Below, piece by piece: positions 44,510 to 52,646 of a DNA stretch of 64,000 bases. Source of the stretch: Streptomyces actuosus (GTDB lineage Bacteria; Actinomycetota; Actinomycetes; Streptomycetales; Streptomycetaceae); the NCBI RefSeq assembly GCF_016921115.1, contig NZ_JAFFZS010000031.1, forward strand, positions 1-64,000, read 5' to 3'. Below the pieces are notes generated by a model. The model saw nothing but the letters and a program-made list of their open reading frames with translations. It ran no database searches and was not told the DNA's origin. The position numbers and the translations under genes are program-made. The first letter of the stretch is position 1, and the number at the start of each line of letters is the position of its first letter.

Positions 44510-44578
44510 TCGAACCCGGTGCCCGGGGCCGACCCCCGGCGTACGACAGGGGGGTGCGGCGGCTGTGCGACGGTGCCG

Positions 44579-44971
44579 CTATGCCGGTACGTGCTGCCGT
44601 GCCGGTGCCCAGCAGCGGATGATGTCGCGGACCGAGACGAGTCCGACCGGCTCGCCGCGGTCGAGGACGATCAGATGACGGAAACCGCCGTGCGCCATGG
44701 CGCGGGCCGCCTCCTCCAGGGTCCACGTCGGTGCGGCGAACACGACGTCGGTCGTGGTGTGCGCGTGGACGCGTTCGATGTCCGGGCTCTGGCCCAGACC
44801 CACGCAGTTGAGGATGTCGCGTTCGGTGAGAATCCCGATGCCGCCGGCGTCGGGGTCGTGGACCACGGCCGCGCCGACGCGGCGGGCGGACATCAGGGCG
44901 GCTGCCTGACGGAGGGTGTGTGCGGGGCCGATGGTGAGGACCACCGTGCTCATGGCGTCGCGGACGAGCAT
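44579..44971 (-). CDS. Paired CBS-domain protein
   Basis: 130 aa, two CBS domains and nothing else: the first covers VRDAMSTVVLTIGPAHTLRQAA and GILTERDILN, the second WTLEEAARAMAHGGFRHLIVLD and LVSVRDIIR. CBS pairs bind adenine nucleotides and usually signal energy status to a partner. The start has GGAGGTGG upstream, a strong site. It stands alone between hisN and the Fur-family gene, all on the same strand. Confidence 0.88.
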   Translation of the reverse strand: MLVRDAMSTVVLTIGPAHTLRQAAALMSARRVGAAVVHDPDAGGIGILTERDILNCVGLGQSPDIERVHAHTTTDVVFAAPTWTLEEAARAMAHGGFRHLIVLDRGEPVGLVSVRDIIRCWAPARQHVPA

Positions 44972-45079
44972 GGGATGGAGCCACCTCCTCGTGATCCGGA
45001 ACGCTAGTTCACGGATTCACAAATGCACAAGTAGGGGGACTCTCAGAGTGGCAGGTAAAGCCCGGGTCAACAAGGGGGC

Positions 45080-45107
45080 GCGTGCGGCCCCGCGGGGGCG
45101 CGCACGC
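45080..45107 (-). terminator. Hairpin after hisN
   Basis: GCGTGCG (45080-45086) pairs with CGCACGC (45101-45107), with an inner CCCC-GC-GGGG stem; lies just beyond the hisN stop. Confidence 0.5.
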
Positions 45108-45121
45108 TCACCTCGGGATTC

Positions 45122-45922
45122 TCAGCGGCGCCCGTTCAAGTGGTCGAGCAGTGCGTCGTGGAGCAGCCCGTTGGAGGCCGCGGCGTTGCCGCTGTGGGGT
45201 CCGGGGCGGCCGTCGAGGCCGGTGAACGTCCCGCCGGCCTCGGTGACCACGATCGCGTTGGCCGCCATGTCCCAAAGGGACAGCTCCGGCTCCGCGCAGA
45301 GGTCGACCGATCCCTCGGCCACCATCATGTACGGCCAGAAATCGCCGTACGCGCGCGTCCGCCACACCTCGCGGGTGAGCCCCAGGAAGCCGTCCAGGCG
45401 GCCCTGCTCCTCCCAGCCGGACAGGGACGAGTACGCGAAGGAGGCGTCGGCCAGTTTCCCGACCCGGGAGACGTGCAGCCGGGTGGCCGAGGACAGGCTG
45501 CGCCCGGCGAAGGCCCCGTGGCCCTTCGCCGCCCACCAGCGGCGTCCGAGAGCGGGTGCGGAGACGACGCCGACGACGGGTTGGTAGCCGCCGTCCCCCG
45601 CCTCCGTCAGCGCGATGAGAGTGGCCCAGACGGGGACTCCGCGCACGTAGTTCTTCGTGCCGTCGATGGGGTCGACGACCCAGCGGCGGGGGCCGGTGCC
45701 CTCGACGCCGTACTCCTCCCCGATGATCGCGTCGCGGGGGCGGGCGCGCTGGAGATGGCCGCGGATGAGTTCCTCCGCGGCCTTGTCCGCCTCACTGACC
45801 GGGGTCATGTCCGGCTTCGTCTCGACCTTGAGGTCGAGGGCTTTGAAACGGTCCATGGTGGTGGCGTCGGCCGCGTCGGCGAGGACATGGGCGAAACGGA
45901 GGTCGTCGAGGTAGTCGGGCAT
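45122..45922 (-). CDS. hisN: Histidinol-phosphatase, inositol-monophosphatase type
   Basis: 266 aa. IMPase-fold enzyme: metal-binding GEEYG, DPIDGTKNYVRG and the C-terminal LWDMAANAIVVTEAGG are all present. In actinobacteria the close homologue in this position completes histidine synthesis by removing phosphate from L-histidinol phosphate. The start is set by TACGGT on the minus strand 7 nt before the ATG (leaderless). Related enzymes such as inositol or PAP phosphatase are the alternatives. It diverges from a TetR gene. Confidence 0.85.
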   Translation of the reverse strand: MPDYLDDLRFAHVLADAADATTMDRFKALDLKVETKPDMTPVSEADKAAEELIRGHLQRARPRDAIIGEEYGVEGTGPRRWVVDPIDGTKNYVRGVPVWATLIALTEAGDGGYQPVVGVVSAPALGRRWWAAKGHGAFAGRSLSSATRLHVSRVGKLADASFAYSSLSGWEEQGRLDGFLGLTREVWRTRAYGDFWPYMMVAEGSVDLCAEPELSLWDMAANAIVVTEAGGTFTGLDGRPGPHSGNAAASNGLLHDALLDHLNGRR

Positions 45923-45929
45923 GTGAGGC

Positions 45930-45935
45930 ACCGTA
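45930..45935 (-). promoter_or_regulatory. -10 element for leaderless hisN mRNA
   Basis: TACGGT on the minus strand, 7 nt before ATG 45922. Confidence 0.45.
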
Positions 45936-46121
45936 TCGGGCCTCGTCGGTGGAGGGCCACAGCGGTCGCCGTGTGGACGTCCCCGCAGCCCGTGCTTCCC
46001 CCGCACCCGCCTCCCTCCCCGGTCGGTCCACCGAGCGGTCCGCCGTGTCCGGGCGCCCGCCGTGGGCCGCGCGGGCGGTGCGCGGGCGGTGCGGCGCGCC
46101 CCCGCGTGACGTCGCGAACCC

Positions 46122-46148
46122 TTGACAGTGCATGTGTGCGCGTCAAAT
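46122..46148 (+). promoter_or_regulatory. Promoter and possible autoregulatory site of the TetR gene
   Basis: TTGACA (46122-46127) and TCAAAT (46143-46148), spacer 15 nt. The first hexamer and GTCAA (46142-46146) form TTGAC...GTCAA, a 5-bp inverted repeat 15 nt apart that could be a repressor site. Confidence 0.45.
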
Positions 46149-46184
46149 CTGGGCGCAGAGCCACTTCGCCCCAGGGAGGCGATG

Positions 46185-46793
46185 ATGCCTGCAGCGCGGG
46201 AATCCCTGCTGGATGCCGCATTCACGGCGCTGGCCCGTCGGCCGTGGCCTGCCGTGCGGATGGTGGACGTGGCCGCCTCCGCCGGGGTCTCCCGGCAGAC
46301 GTTGTACAACGAGTTCGGCAGCAAGGAGGGGCTGGCCAGAGCGCTCGTCCGCAGAGAGGCCGACGGCTATCTCGCGGGGATCGAGCGGGCCCTGGCCACG
46401 CACAGCGACGCCCGGGACCGACTCGCCGCCACCGCCGAGTGGACGGCCTCGGCCGCCGGGGAGAACGCGCTGGTGCGCGCCATGCTGACCGGCTGCTGGA
46501 ACGACCGGCTGCCGTCGCCGACACTCTCCGCCGTGCCGTCTTCCTCGGCCGTACCGGCGCAGCGGCGCGCGGACGGCCCGCTTCCGTCCCCCGGCGACTT
46601 CGTGGCGCTGGTGCGGGACCGGGCCGTGGCGGTGCTCACCGGGTCCGGCGCCGCGCGCGGCGACGGCGCGGAGCTGGCCAGGTCCTGCGAACTCGTCGTC
46701 CGCGTGGCGTTGTCCTGCGTGTGCGCACCACCGCCGGGCGACGGCGGCGTCGCGGACCTGGTGCGCACCGTGCTGCACCGCCAGCCCCTCTGA
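46185..46793 (+). CDS. TetR-family transcriptional regulator
   Basis: About 202 aa. N-terminal TetR helix-turn-helix: ESLLDAAFTALARRPWPAVRMVDVAASAGVSRQTLYNEFGSKEGL in the usual register. The C-terminal ligand domain is Ala/Val-rich and lacks recognisable specificity, with an unusual Pro/Ser-rich insert near residues 113-135. Adjacent ATGs at 46182 and 46185 are possible; GGAGG lies 5 nt before the second, which is chosen. Its target is not obvious: hisN diverges from it and the SMR transporter gene lies downstream in opposite orientation. Confidence 0.87.
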   Translation: MPAARESLLDAAFTALARRPWPAVRMVDVAASAGVSRQTLYNEFGSKEGLARALVRREADGYLAGIERALATHSDARDRLAATAEWTASAAGENALVRAMLTGCWNDRLPSPTLSAVPSSSAVPAQRRADGPLPSPGDFVALVRDRAVAVLTGSGAARGDGAELARSCELVVRVALSCVCAPPPGDGGVADLVRTVLHRQPL

Positions 46794-46857
46794 CCGCTGC
46801 GCCGAGCCCTCTCGCCCCGCCGGGCCCCTCACCGCGTCCTCCTCGGCCCCGCACCGC

Positions 46858-46902
46858 GTCCGGACCCGGCGACTTGTCCGGACCCCGCCGTCCCGTCCGG
46901 AC
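46858..46902. repeat. Three spaced GTCCGGAC palindromes
   Basis: Copies at 46858-46865, 46876-46883 and 46895-46902, spaced 18 and 19 bp apart (within GTCCGGACC(C) contexts). Confidence 0.6.
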
Positions 46903-46973
46903 CCGGCGCCGCGCCCCGATCCCGAGCCGTGTCCCGGGACCTCGCGTCTCCTCGATACCGATGGTCGTCCCGG

Positions 46974-47005
46974 CCGGGATCGTCGCGACGATGCGACGAT
47001 CCCGG
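46974..47005. terminator. Hairpin in the TetR-SMR interval
   Basis: Perfect 13-bp stem CCGGGATCGTCGC (46974-46986) with complement 46993-47005 and a 6-nt loop; probably a shared terminator for the convergent genes. Confidence 0.55.
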
Positions 47006-47270
47006 GGGTGTGGGGTTGTGACACCTCGGAGGACCGAGCAGGGCGGCCGCCGCCGCGTGGGGCTCCCCTGTTCCGGTCGGAGCGCCGCCGCGTCCCGGTC
47101 CCGAGCCCGAAACGCCGCCCCGGGATGTCCCGGCGTGCCGCCCGGAGCTTGCGTGGCGCGCGTGCGTGTACCGACCCCGGCCCCGCCCGGCCGTCCCGCC
47201 CGCGCACCGCACGGTGGCCGTGGTGTCACCCGACGGAGTGTGGCCGGGCCCTGCGGGCGCCGGTCACCCG

Positions 47271-47594
47271 TCAGTGGGTGGAGCCCGACAGTTGAAGGCC
47301 GATGACGCCCACGATGACCAGGCTGATGGAGATGAGCTTCAGGGTGGAGACCAGGTCGCCGAGGAAGATCATTCCGTAGATCGCGGTGCCCGCCGCGCCG
47401 ATGCCGGTCCACACCGCGTACGCCGGGCCGACATCGAGCTTGCGCAGGGACAGGGTGAGCAGACCGAAGCTGCCGAGCGCGAAGCAGGCGAAGGCGACGG
47501 TGGGCCACAGCCGGGTGAAACCGTGGGACAGCTTCAGGCACACGGCGAAGCCCGTCTCCAGCAGGCCGGCGACGATGACCAGCAGCCACGCCAT
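47271..47594 (-). CDS. SMR-family small multidrug/guanidinium transporter
   Basis: 107 aa, four transmembrane helices. The functional Glu is in LLETGFAVCLK in helix 1, and YAVWTGIGAAGTAIYGMIFLG in helix 3-4 is an SMR signature, closer to the SugE/Gdx guanidinium-exporter branch than to EmrE. It should act as an antiparallel homodimer, as no partner SMR gene is adjacent. The start has GGGAGGAC seven bases upstream. The cation exported is uncertain. A possible -10, CATAAT, lies on the minus strand at 47686-47691. Confidence 0.87.
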   Translation of the reverse strand: MAWLLVIVAGLLETGFAVCLKLSHGFTRLWPTVAFACFALGSFGLLTLSLRKLDVGPAYAVWTGIGAAGTAIYGMIFLGDLVSTLKLISISLVIVGVIGLQLSGSTH

Positions 47595-47729
47595 GTGCTT
47601 GTCCTCCCGTACGTCACACGTCTCGCGACCGCTCGGCCGGCACTCGGTGGGGCTCCGGTGAAGCCCTGGAGGGCGGCTCGGTGCGATTATGCCCTTGCCT
47701 GACCAGCCCTCTTCCAAACAACGCGGAGG

Positions 47730-48740
47730 TCAGTCGCCTTCCGTCCGCTCCCGGGTCGCCAGCAATCGGCGCAGGGAGTAGAGGCGAGCGGGGTCCGCAT
47801 GGCCTTCGGCGACCCACTCGTCCAGCGCGCAGTCCGGCTCGTCGTGGCTGCACGCGCGCGGGCAGCCCTCGGTGCCGGGTTCGAGGTCGGGGAAGGCGTG
47901 GATCACGCGCGACGGATCGATGTGGGCCAGACCGAAGGAGCGCACGCCGGGGGTGTCGATCACCCAGCCGCCCGGACCCGCCAGCGGCAGCGCCAGCGCG
48001 GAGGTCGTCGTGTGCCGACCGCGGCCCGTCACCGCGTTGACGTGTCCGGTCAGCCGTCGCCGCTCCTCCGGCACCAGGGCGTTCACCAGGGTCGTCTTGC
48101 CGACGCCCGAGTGGCCCACGAACGCCGTGACCTTGCCTTCCAGCTGGGCGCGCACCCGGTCCGCCGCGCCGCCGTTCTCCAGTTCCTCGCGGCTGGTCAC
48201 GACGTAGGGGATGTCCAGTGCGCCGTACAGCTCCAGCAGCTTGTCCGGTGGGGCCAGGTCCGACTTGGTCATCACCAGCAGCGGCTCCAGGCCGCCGTCG
48301 TACGCCGCCACCAGGCAGCGGTCGATCAGCCGGGGCCGGGGCTCGGGGTCGGCGAGCGCCGTGACGACGGCGAGCTGGTCGGCGTTGGCGACGACCACCC
48401 GCTCGTAGGGGTCGTCGTCGTCGGCCGTGCGGCGCAGCACCGACCCGCGCTCCTCGATGCGGACGATCCGCGCCAGGGTGTCCTTCCTGCCGGAGAGGTC
48501 GCCGACGAGCGCCACCCGGTCGCCGACCACCGCGGCCTTGCGGCCCAGCTCGCGGGCCTTCATCGCCATGACCGTGCGGTCCTCGACGAGGCAGGTCAGC
48601 CGACCCCGGTCGACGGTGAGGACCATGCCCTCGGCGGCGTCCTCGTGCTTGGGCCGGATGCTGGAGCGGGGCCGGGTGCCCCGGCGGCCGGGACGGGTGC
48701 GGATGTCGTCCTCGTCGGTGTGCTTGCCGTAGCGGCGCAT
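47730..48740 (-). CDS. rsgA: Ribosome small-subunit-dependent GTPase RsgA
   Basis: 336 aa. N-terminal OB-fold, then a circularly permuted GTPase: G4-like TKSD, G1 GHSGVGKTTL, G2/G3 region GRGRHTTTSALA and DTPGVRSFGL, then a C-terminal zinc knuckle with a CxxxCxHx6C arrangement (CPRACSHDEPDC). RsgA assists late maturation of the 30S subunit. ATG 48740 has GGGA about seven bases upstream. It lies 17 bp downstream of aroA on the same strand and is probably co-transcribed with it. Confidence 0.93.
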   Translation of the reverse strand: MRRYGKHTDEDDIRTRPGRRGTRPRSSIRPKHEDAAEGMVLTVDRGRLTCLVEDRTVMAMKARELGRKAAVVGDRVALVGDLSGRKDTLARIVRIEERGSVLRRTADDDDPYERVVVANADQLAVVTALADPEPRPRLIDRCLVAAYDGGLEPLLVMTKSDLAPPDKLLELYGALDIPYVVTSREELENGGAADRVRAQLEGKVTAFVGHSGVGKTTLVNALVPEERRRLTGHVNAVTGRGRHTTTSALALPLAGPGGWVIDTPGVRSFGLAHIDPSRVIHAFPDLEPGTEGCPRACSHDEPDCALDEWVAEGHADPARLYSLRRLLATRERTEGD

Positions 48741-48757
48741 GACGTGTCCCTGCGTCC

Positions 48758-50074
48758 CTACGCCCCGAGCATCCCGGTCCACAGGTCGGGGAAGTCGGGC
48801 AGCGTCTTGGCCGTCGTGGCCACGTTCTCGATCTGCACGCCCGCGACCGCCAGGCCGATGACCGCACCGGCCGTCGCCATGCGGTGGTCCTCGTAGGTGT
48901 GGAAGACGCCGCCGTGCAGAGCCCGCGGGCGGATGTGCAGACCGTCGGCCGTCTCGGTGACGTCGCCGCCGAGCTCGTTGATCTCCTTGGTGAGTGCGGC
49001 CAGCCGGTCCGTCTCGTGCAGCCGAAGGTGGGACACGCCCCGCAGGGTCGACGGGGAGTCGGCGAGGGCCGCGACCGCGGCGATGCCCGGCGTCAGCTCG
49101 CCGACCTCGCCCAGGTCCACGTCGATGCCGTGGATCCCGCCCGAGCCGGTGAACACCAGGCCGTACTCGGTCAGTTCGCAGGAACCACCCATTTCGGTGA
49201 AGATCTCCCGCAGCCGGTCACCCGGCTGGGTCGTGCGGGCCGGCCAGTCCGGGATGACGATCCGGCCGCCGGTCACCAGCGCCGCCGCGAGGAACGGCTG
49301 GGCGTTGGACAGGTCCGGCTCGATGGTCAGGTCCCGGCCGAGCAGGGCACCCGAGGTGACCCGCCAGACGTTCGGCTCGCCACCCGACTCGGGGGTGTCC
49401 ACCTGGGCGCCGACCGCGCGCAGCATGTCCACGGTCATGCGGATGTGCGGCATGGACGGCAGAGCGGTGCCGACGTGGCGGACCTCCACACCCTGGTTGA
49501 AGCGCGGGGCGGACAGCAGCAGCGCGCTGACGAACTGGGACGACGAGGAGGCGTCGACCTCCACCGTGCCGCCGTCGAGGGCGCCCCCGCCGTGCACCGT
49601 CAGCGGAAGGGCGCCCCGGCCGTCGTCGTCGATCCGGGCACCGAGGGTGCGCAGGGCGTCGATCACGCCGTTCAGCGGGCGCTCGTGCGAGCGCGGGTCG
49701 CCGTCGAAGCGCACGGGACCGTCGGCCAGCGCGGCGACCGGGGGCAGGAAGCGCATCACCGTGCCGGCGTTGCCGACGTCGACCGAGGCCGGCCCGCGCA
49801 GGCCCGTGGGAAGCACCCGCCAGGCCTCACCGGTGCCGTCCGGGCCGATCCCCTCCTCGATCTCCACGCCCATCGCGCGCAGCGCGTCCGCCATCAGCAG
49901 CGTGTCGCGCGAGCGCAGCGGGCGGCGCAGCCAGCCGGGCTCCGAGGCCAGGGCGGCGAGGACGAGAGCCCGGTTGGTGACCGACTTGGAACCGGGCACG
50001 TGGACCGTCGCGTCGACGGCTCCGCTCGCGTGCGGGGCGGGCCAGAGGGCGGTGTGTGCGGGGTTCGGGACCAT
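48758..50074 (-). CDS. aroA: 3-phosphoshikimate 1-carboxyvinyltransferase (EPSP synthase)
   Basis: 438 aa. EPSP synthase family: PGSKSVTNRALVLAALA, the second glycine-rich loop VGNAGTVMRFLPP, the substrate-binding ASSSSQFVSALLLSAP, and late motifs HETDRLAALTKEINELG and EDHRMATAGAVIGLA. It condenses shikimate-3-phosphate with PEP in the chorismate pathway. The start is set by TAAAGT 6 nt upstream on the minus strand. It is followed by rsgA. Confidence 0.95.
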   Translation of the reverse strand: MVPNPAHTALWPAPHASGAVDATVHVPGSKSVTNRALVLAALASEPGWLRRPLRSRDTLLMADALRAMGVEIEEGIGPDGTGEAWRVLPTGLRGPASVDVGNAGTVMRFLPPVAALADGPVRFDGDPRSHERPLNGVIDALRTLGARIDDDGRGALPLTVHGGGALDGGTVEVDASSSSQFVSALLLSAPRFNQGVEVRHVGTALPSMPHIRMTVDMLRAVGAQVDTPESGGEPNVWRVTSGALLGRDLTIEPDLSNAQPFLAAALVTGGRIVIPDWPARTTQPGDRLREIFTEMGGSCELTEYGLVFTGSGGIHGIDVDLGEVGELTPGIAAVAALADSPSTLRGVSHLRLHETDRLAALTKEINELGGDVTETADGLHIRPRALHGGVFHTYEDHRMATAGAVIGLAVAGVQIENVATTAKTLPDFPDLWTGMLGA

Positions 50075-50080
50075 GGGCCC

Positions 50081-50086
50081 ACTTTA
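50081..50086 (-). promoter_or_regulatory. -10 element for leaderless aroA mRNA
   Basis: TAAAGT on the minus strand, 6 nt before ATG 50074, inside an AT-rich CTTATAAAGT stretch. Confidence 0.5.
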
Positions 50087-50132
50087 TAAGGAGGTCGGGG
50101 AGGTCGTTCGTCCGCGGCACCGCGGGTGGACG

Positions 50133-50855
50133 TCACAGGTCCAGCAGCCAGCGGCCCCCGCCCATCAGCGAACACAGTGACACCGCGTGGAACAGGAACA
50201 GCCACAGACCGGCCGGCGCGCTCGTCAGCCGGGCCAGCTGGTCGGCGTCCGAGTCACCCGCCGCGCCCCGCACCCGCTTGGCCTGGAGCTCGAACGCGGG
50301 GCGGACGCCGCCCAGCAGCAGGAACCACACCACCGCGTAGGCGAACGCCGCCTGCACCTGCGGTCCGGTCAGCCACGACACCAGCAGGAACGTGCCGCCG
50401 GTCAGGAACACCGTCAGCGCGCCGTACGCGTTGCGGACCATCACCAGCATCGCGACCAGCAGAGCCGTCGCCACCCACAGCAGCAGCGTGATGCGGCCCG
50501 CGGACAGCAGCGCGGCGCCGCCCAGGCCGAGCAGCGGGGGAGCGGTGTAGCCGGATGCCGCGGTGAGGATCATGCCGAGGCCGTACGGCTTGCCGCGGCT
50601 GACGGTCAGGCCGCTGGTGTCCGAGTGCAGCCGTATGCCGGTCAGCTGCCGGCCGGTGAGCAGCGCCATCAGGCCGTGGCCGCCCTCGTGGGCGATGGTG
50701 ATGGCGTTGCGCGCGACACGCCACAGGGGCCGCGGGACCACCACGGCCAGGGCTACGACCCCGGTGGCCAGGACCACCCACAGGTCCGGGTCCTGCTGCG
50801 TGCCGGTGAGCCGGTCCCAGAGGTCGGGCAGCGCGAGGGCGGCGGTGCTGTCCAT
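50133..50855 (-). CDS. M50-type membrane metallopeptidase
   Basis: 240 aa with about six membrane segments. The zinc motif HEGGH lies in a helix after the first segment (NAITIAHEGGHGLMALLTGR). A distal NPDG-like motif is not evident, so this is the reduced M50B-like actinobacterial form. Site-2-type cleavage of membrane substrates is expected but unproven. AAGGAGCC precedes the ATG. It diverges from the SRAP gene with only 49 bp between starts. Confidence 0.82.
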   Translation of the reverse strand: MDSTAALALPDLWDRLTGTQQDPDLWVVLATGVVALAVVVPRPLWRVARNAITIAHEGGHGLMALLTGRQLTGIRLHSDTSGLTVSRGKPYGLGMILTAASGYTAPPLLGLGGAALLSAGRITLLLWVATALLVAMLVMVRNAYGALTVFLTGGTFLLVSWLTGPQVQAAFAYAVVWFLLLGGVRPAFELQAKRVRGAAGDSDADQLARLTSAPAGLWLFLFHAVSLCSLMGGGRWLLDL

Positions 50856-50904
50856 GTCGGTGAGGGGCTCCTTCGGCTGTGCGGAGTCTGGCAGGGTGGC
50901 ACGT

Positions 50905-51738
50905 ATGTGCGGACGGTATGCATCGAGTCGTAGGCCCGAGGATCTCGCAGGCGTCTTCGAGATCGAGACGGGGGTCCTCCCCGAGGGGACGGAGCCGCAG
51001 GAGACGCCGGCGCCCGACTACAACGTGGCTCCGACCAAAGAGGTGTACGCCGTCCTGGCCCGTCCTCTGAAGGACGCCGACGACCCGCGGCCGGTTCGGC
51101 AGCTGCGGAGGCTTCGCTGGGGGCTCGTGCCCGCGTGGGCGAAGACGCCCGAGGGCGCGGCGCGGATGATCAACGCCCGGGCCGAGACCGTCCATGAGAA
51201 GCCCGCCTACCGCAGGGCCTTCGCCACCCGGCGCTGCATCCTGCCCGCCGACGGCTACTACGAGTGGGTCACCGGCGCGCAGGAGCGCGATCTGGAGGTC
51301 GAGGGGAAGCGGAAGCGGCCCCGCAAGCAGCCGTACTTCGTACTGCCCGCCGACGGGTCGGTGTTCGCGATGGCCGGGGTGTACGAGTTCTGGCGCGACC
51401 GGACGCTGCCCGACGACCATCCGCGGGCCTGGTGGGCGACCTGCTCGGTGATCACCACGGAGGCGGAGCGGACGCCGCTGGCCGTGGCGCCCGCCGGAGG
51501 CCCGCACTCGCTCGCCGACATCCACCCCCGGATGCCGCTGATGCTCACCCCGGACCGCTGGGACGCCTGGCTCGACCCGAGCCGCACCGACCCCGACGAC
51601 CTGCGCGGGCTCCTCGCACCGCCGCCGCCCGGCCTGATGCGCGCCTACCCCGTCTCCACGGCGGTGAGCAACGTCCGCAACAACGGTCCGGAGCTGCTGA
51701 AGGAGCTGGAGGCACCGGAAGAGGGCACACTCTTCTGA
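50905..51738 (+). CDS. SRAP-family (YedK/HMCES-like) abasic-site crosslinking protein
   Basis: About 277 aa. It starts MCGRY: after removal of Met the Cys becomes the N-terminal nucleophile, which makes a thiazolidine crosslink with an abasic site in single-stranded DNA and so protects the lesion. Other family residues are present: NARAETVHEKPAYR, PADGYYEW with the catalytic Glu, and DIHPRMPLML with the active-site His. CAGGGT sits 7 nt before ATG 50905 (leaderless). It overlaps no neighbour but shares its promoter gap with the M50 gene. Confidence 0.92.
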   Translation: MCGRYASSRRPEDLAGVFEIETGVLPEGTEPQETPAPDYNVAPTKEVYAVLARPLKDADDPRPVRQLRRLRWGLVPAWAKTPEGAARMINARAETVHEKPAYRRAFATRRCILPADGYYEWVTGAQERDLEVEGKRKRPRKQPYFVLPADGSVFAMAGVYEFWRDRTLPDDHPRAWWATCSVITTEAERTPLAVAPAGGPHSLADIHPRMPLMLTPDRWDAWLDPSRTDPDDLRGLLAPPPPGLMRAYPVSTAVSNVRNNGPELLKELEAPEEGTLF

Positions 51739-51739
51739 C

Positions 51740-52378
51740 GTGAACACCCAGCACACCGAGACCGTCGAGACGGCCGCCGGCCCCGCCCGCGTCACCTGGC
51801 ACCCGGCGGGGCGACCGCGCCTGGTCCTCGCCGTGAGCCACGGGGCGGGCGGCGGCATCGAGGCCCGCGACCTGCAGGCTCTCGCCCGGGTGCTCCCGGA
51901 GCACGGCGTGAGCGTCGCCCTCGTGGAGCAGCCCTGGCGGGTGGCCGGCAGGAAGGTGGCACCCGCGCCGAAGACCCTGGACACCGGCTGGCGGGGCGTC
52001 TGGCCCGCGCTCACCGCCCCCGGCAGGCCGGTGATCTCCGGCGGGCGGAGCGCCGGGGCGCGGGTCGCCTGCCGGACCGCCGCCGAACTCGGCGCGCACG
52101 CCGTGCTCGCCCTGAGCTTCCCGCTGCATCCCCCCGGCCGGCCGGAGAAGTCGCGGGCCGGGGAACTGCTCGGTGCGGGGGTGCCGACGCTCGTCGTCCA
52201 GGGCGGGCGGGACCCCTTCGGCCGGCCGGAGGAGTTTCCCGAAGGTGGGTACGAACTCGTCGAGGTGCCCCACGCGGACCACGGCTTCGCGGTGCCCCGG
52301 CGCGCGGAGACCACACAGGAGCAGGCCCTGGAGGCCCTTACCGGCGCCGTGGCGGAGTGGGCCGGCTCACTCGGGTGA
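51740..52378 (+). CDS. Small alpha/beta hydrolase (KANL3/Tex30-like)
   Basis: 212 aa. Alpha/beta-hydrolase fold: SHGAGGGIEARDL oxyanion-loop region, the nucleophile elbow GGRSAGARVA, VVQGGRDPFGRPEEF, and a catalytic His in VPHADHGF. No signal peptide. GTG 51740 starts one base after the SRAP stop, so the pair is probably translationally coupled. Substrate unknown. Confidence 0.82.
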   Translation: MNTQHTETVETAAGPARVTWHPAGRPRLVLAVSHGAGGGIEARDLQALARVLPEHGVSVALVEQPWRVAGRKVAPAPKTLDTGWRGVWPALTAPGRPVISGGRSAGARVACRTAAELGAHAVLALSFPLHPPGRPEKSRAGELLGAGVPTLVVQGGRDPFGRPEEFPEGGYELVEVPHADHGFAVPRRAETTQEQALEALTGAVAEWAGSLG

Positions 52379-52383
52379 GGGCC

Positions 52384-52410
52384 GGGAATGCCGGGCACCC
52401 GTCCACTGTT
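52384..52410 (+). promoter_or_regulatory. SigR-type promoter upstream of sigR (sigRp2-like)
   Basis: GGGAAT (52384-52389), exactly 18 nt, then GTT (52408-52410): a perfect SigR consensus. It sits 60 bp before ATG 52470, which would start the longer SigR isoform, in agreement with the autoregulatory sigRp2 known in S. coelicolor. Confidence 0.85.
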
Positions 52411-52469
52411 GTGGCGGACAGAAGTGCTGGGGCACCAGCGCCGACGTCGTGGGAGAGGAAGTCCGCCGC

Positions 52470-52646
52470 ATGGGTTCGATCTACTGCCCGAGTCGCAGCA
52501 GCCGGTCCGACCTGGACTGGACGGTGCTGCACGCGGCCACGACCGCTCCTGTTCGAGCGGCGGGCGGACCGGATCGTCGTCTATCCTCCGATTCGAGTGG
52601 GACCGGTCCTGGGACCGGTTTCGGTCTCACGACGACACTTGAGGAG
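52470..52646 (+). other. In-frame N-terminal extension for the longer SigR isoform
   Basis: ATG 52470, with GGGAGAGGAAG upstream, is in frame with sigR and adds 59 residues. In S. coelicolor a similar extended, unstable isoform made from the inducible promoter is known. The extension is not conserved in fold terms: it has no domain and is Ser/Gly/Thr-rich. Confidence 0.65.

Larger units (their letters stand above)
44086..44578. other. 493-bp gene-free interval upstream of the Fur-family gene
   Basis: I find no supported gene. Open frames crossing it are antisense shadows with atypical composition. It holds the inverted repeat at 44185, a 13-bp direct repeat (44481-44509) and long GC-rich stretches. 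Confidence 0.5.
46794..47270. other. 477-bp gene-free interval
   Basis: Lies between the TetR and SMR genes, which converge. No supported gene. It contains three GTCCGGAC palindromes and a perfect 13-bp hairpin. Confidence 0.5.

Noticed and set aside
44174..45007. 277-aa plus-strand open frame covering the CBS gene
   Set aside because: It is antisense to a clearly recognisable CBS protein, has no supported start, and its composition is typical of a shadow frame.
46143..47589. Minus-strand open frames in the TetR-SMR interval
   Set aside because: They lack ribosome-binding sites and recognisable domains and are Arg/Gly/Pro-rich, as expected for non-coding GC-rich DNA.
47595..47740. Guanidine riboswitch upstream of the SMR transporter gene
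   Set aside because: The SMR protein resembles guanidinium exporters, so I looked for the guanidine riboswitch classes, but no ACGR-loop hairpin pair or conserved core could be recognised in the minus-strand leader.
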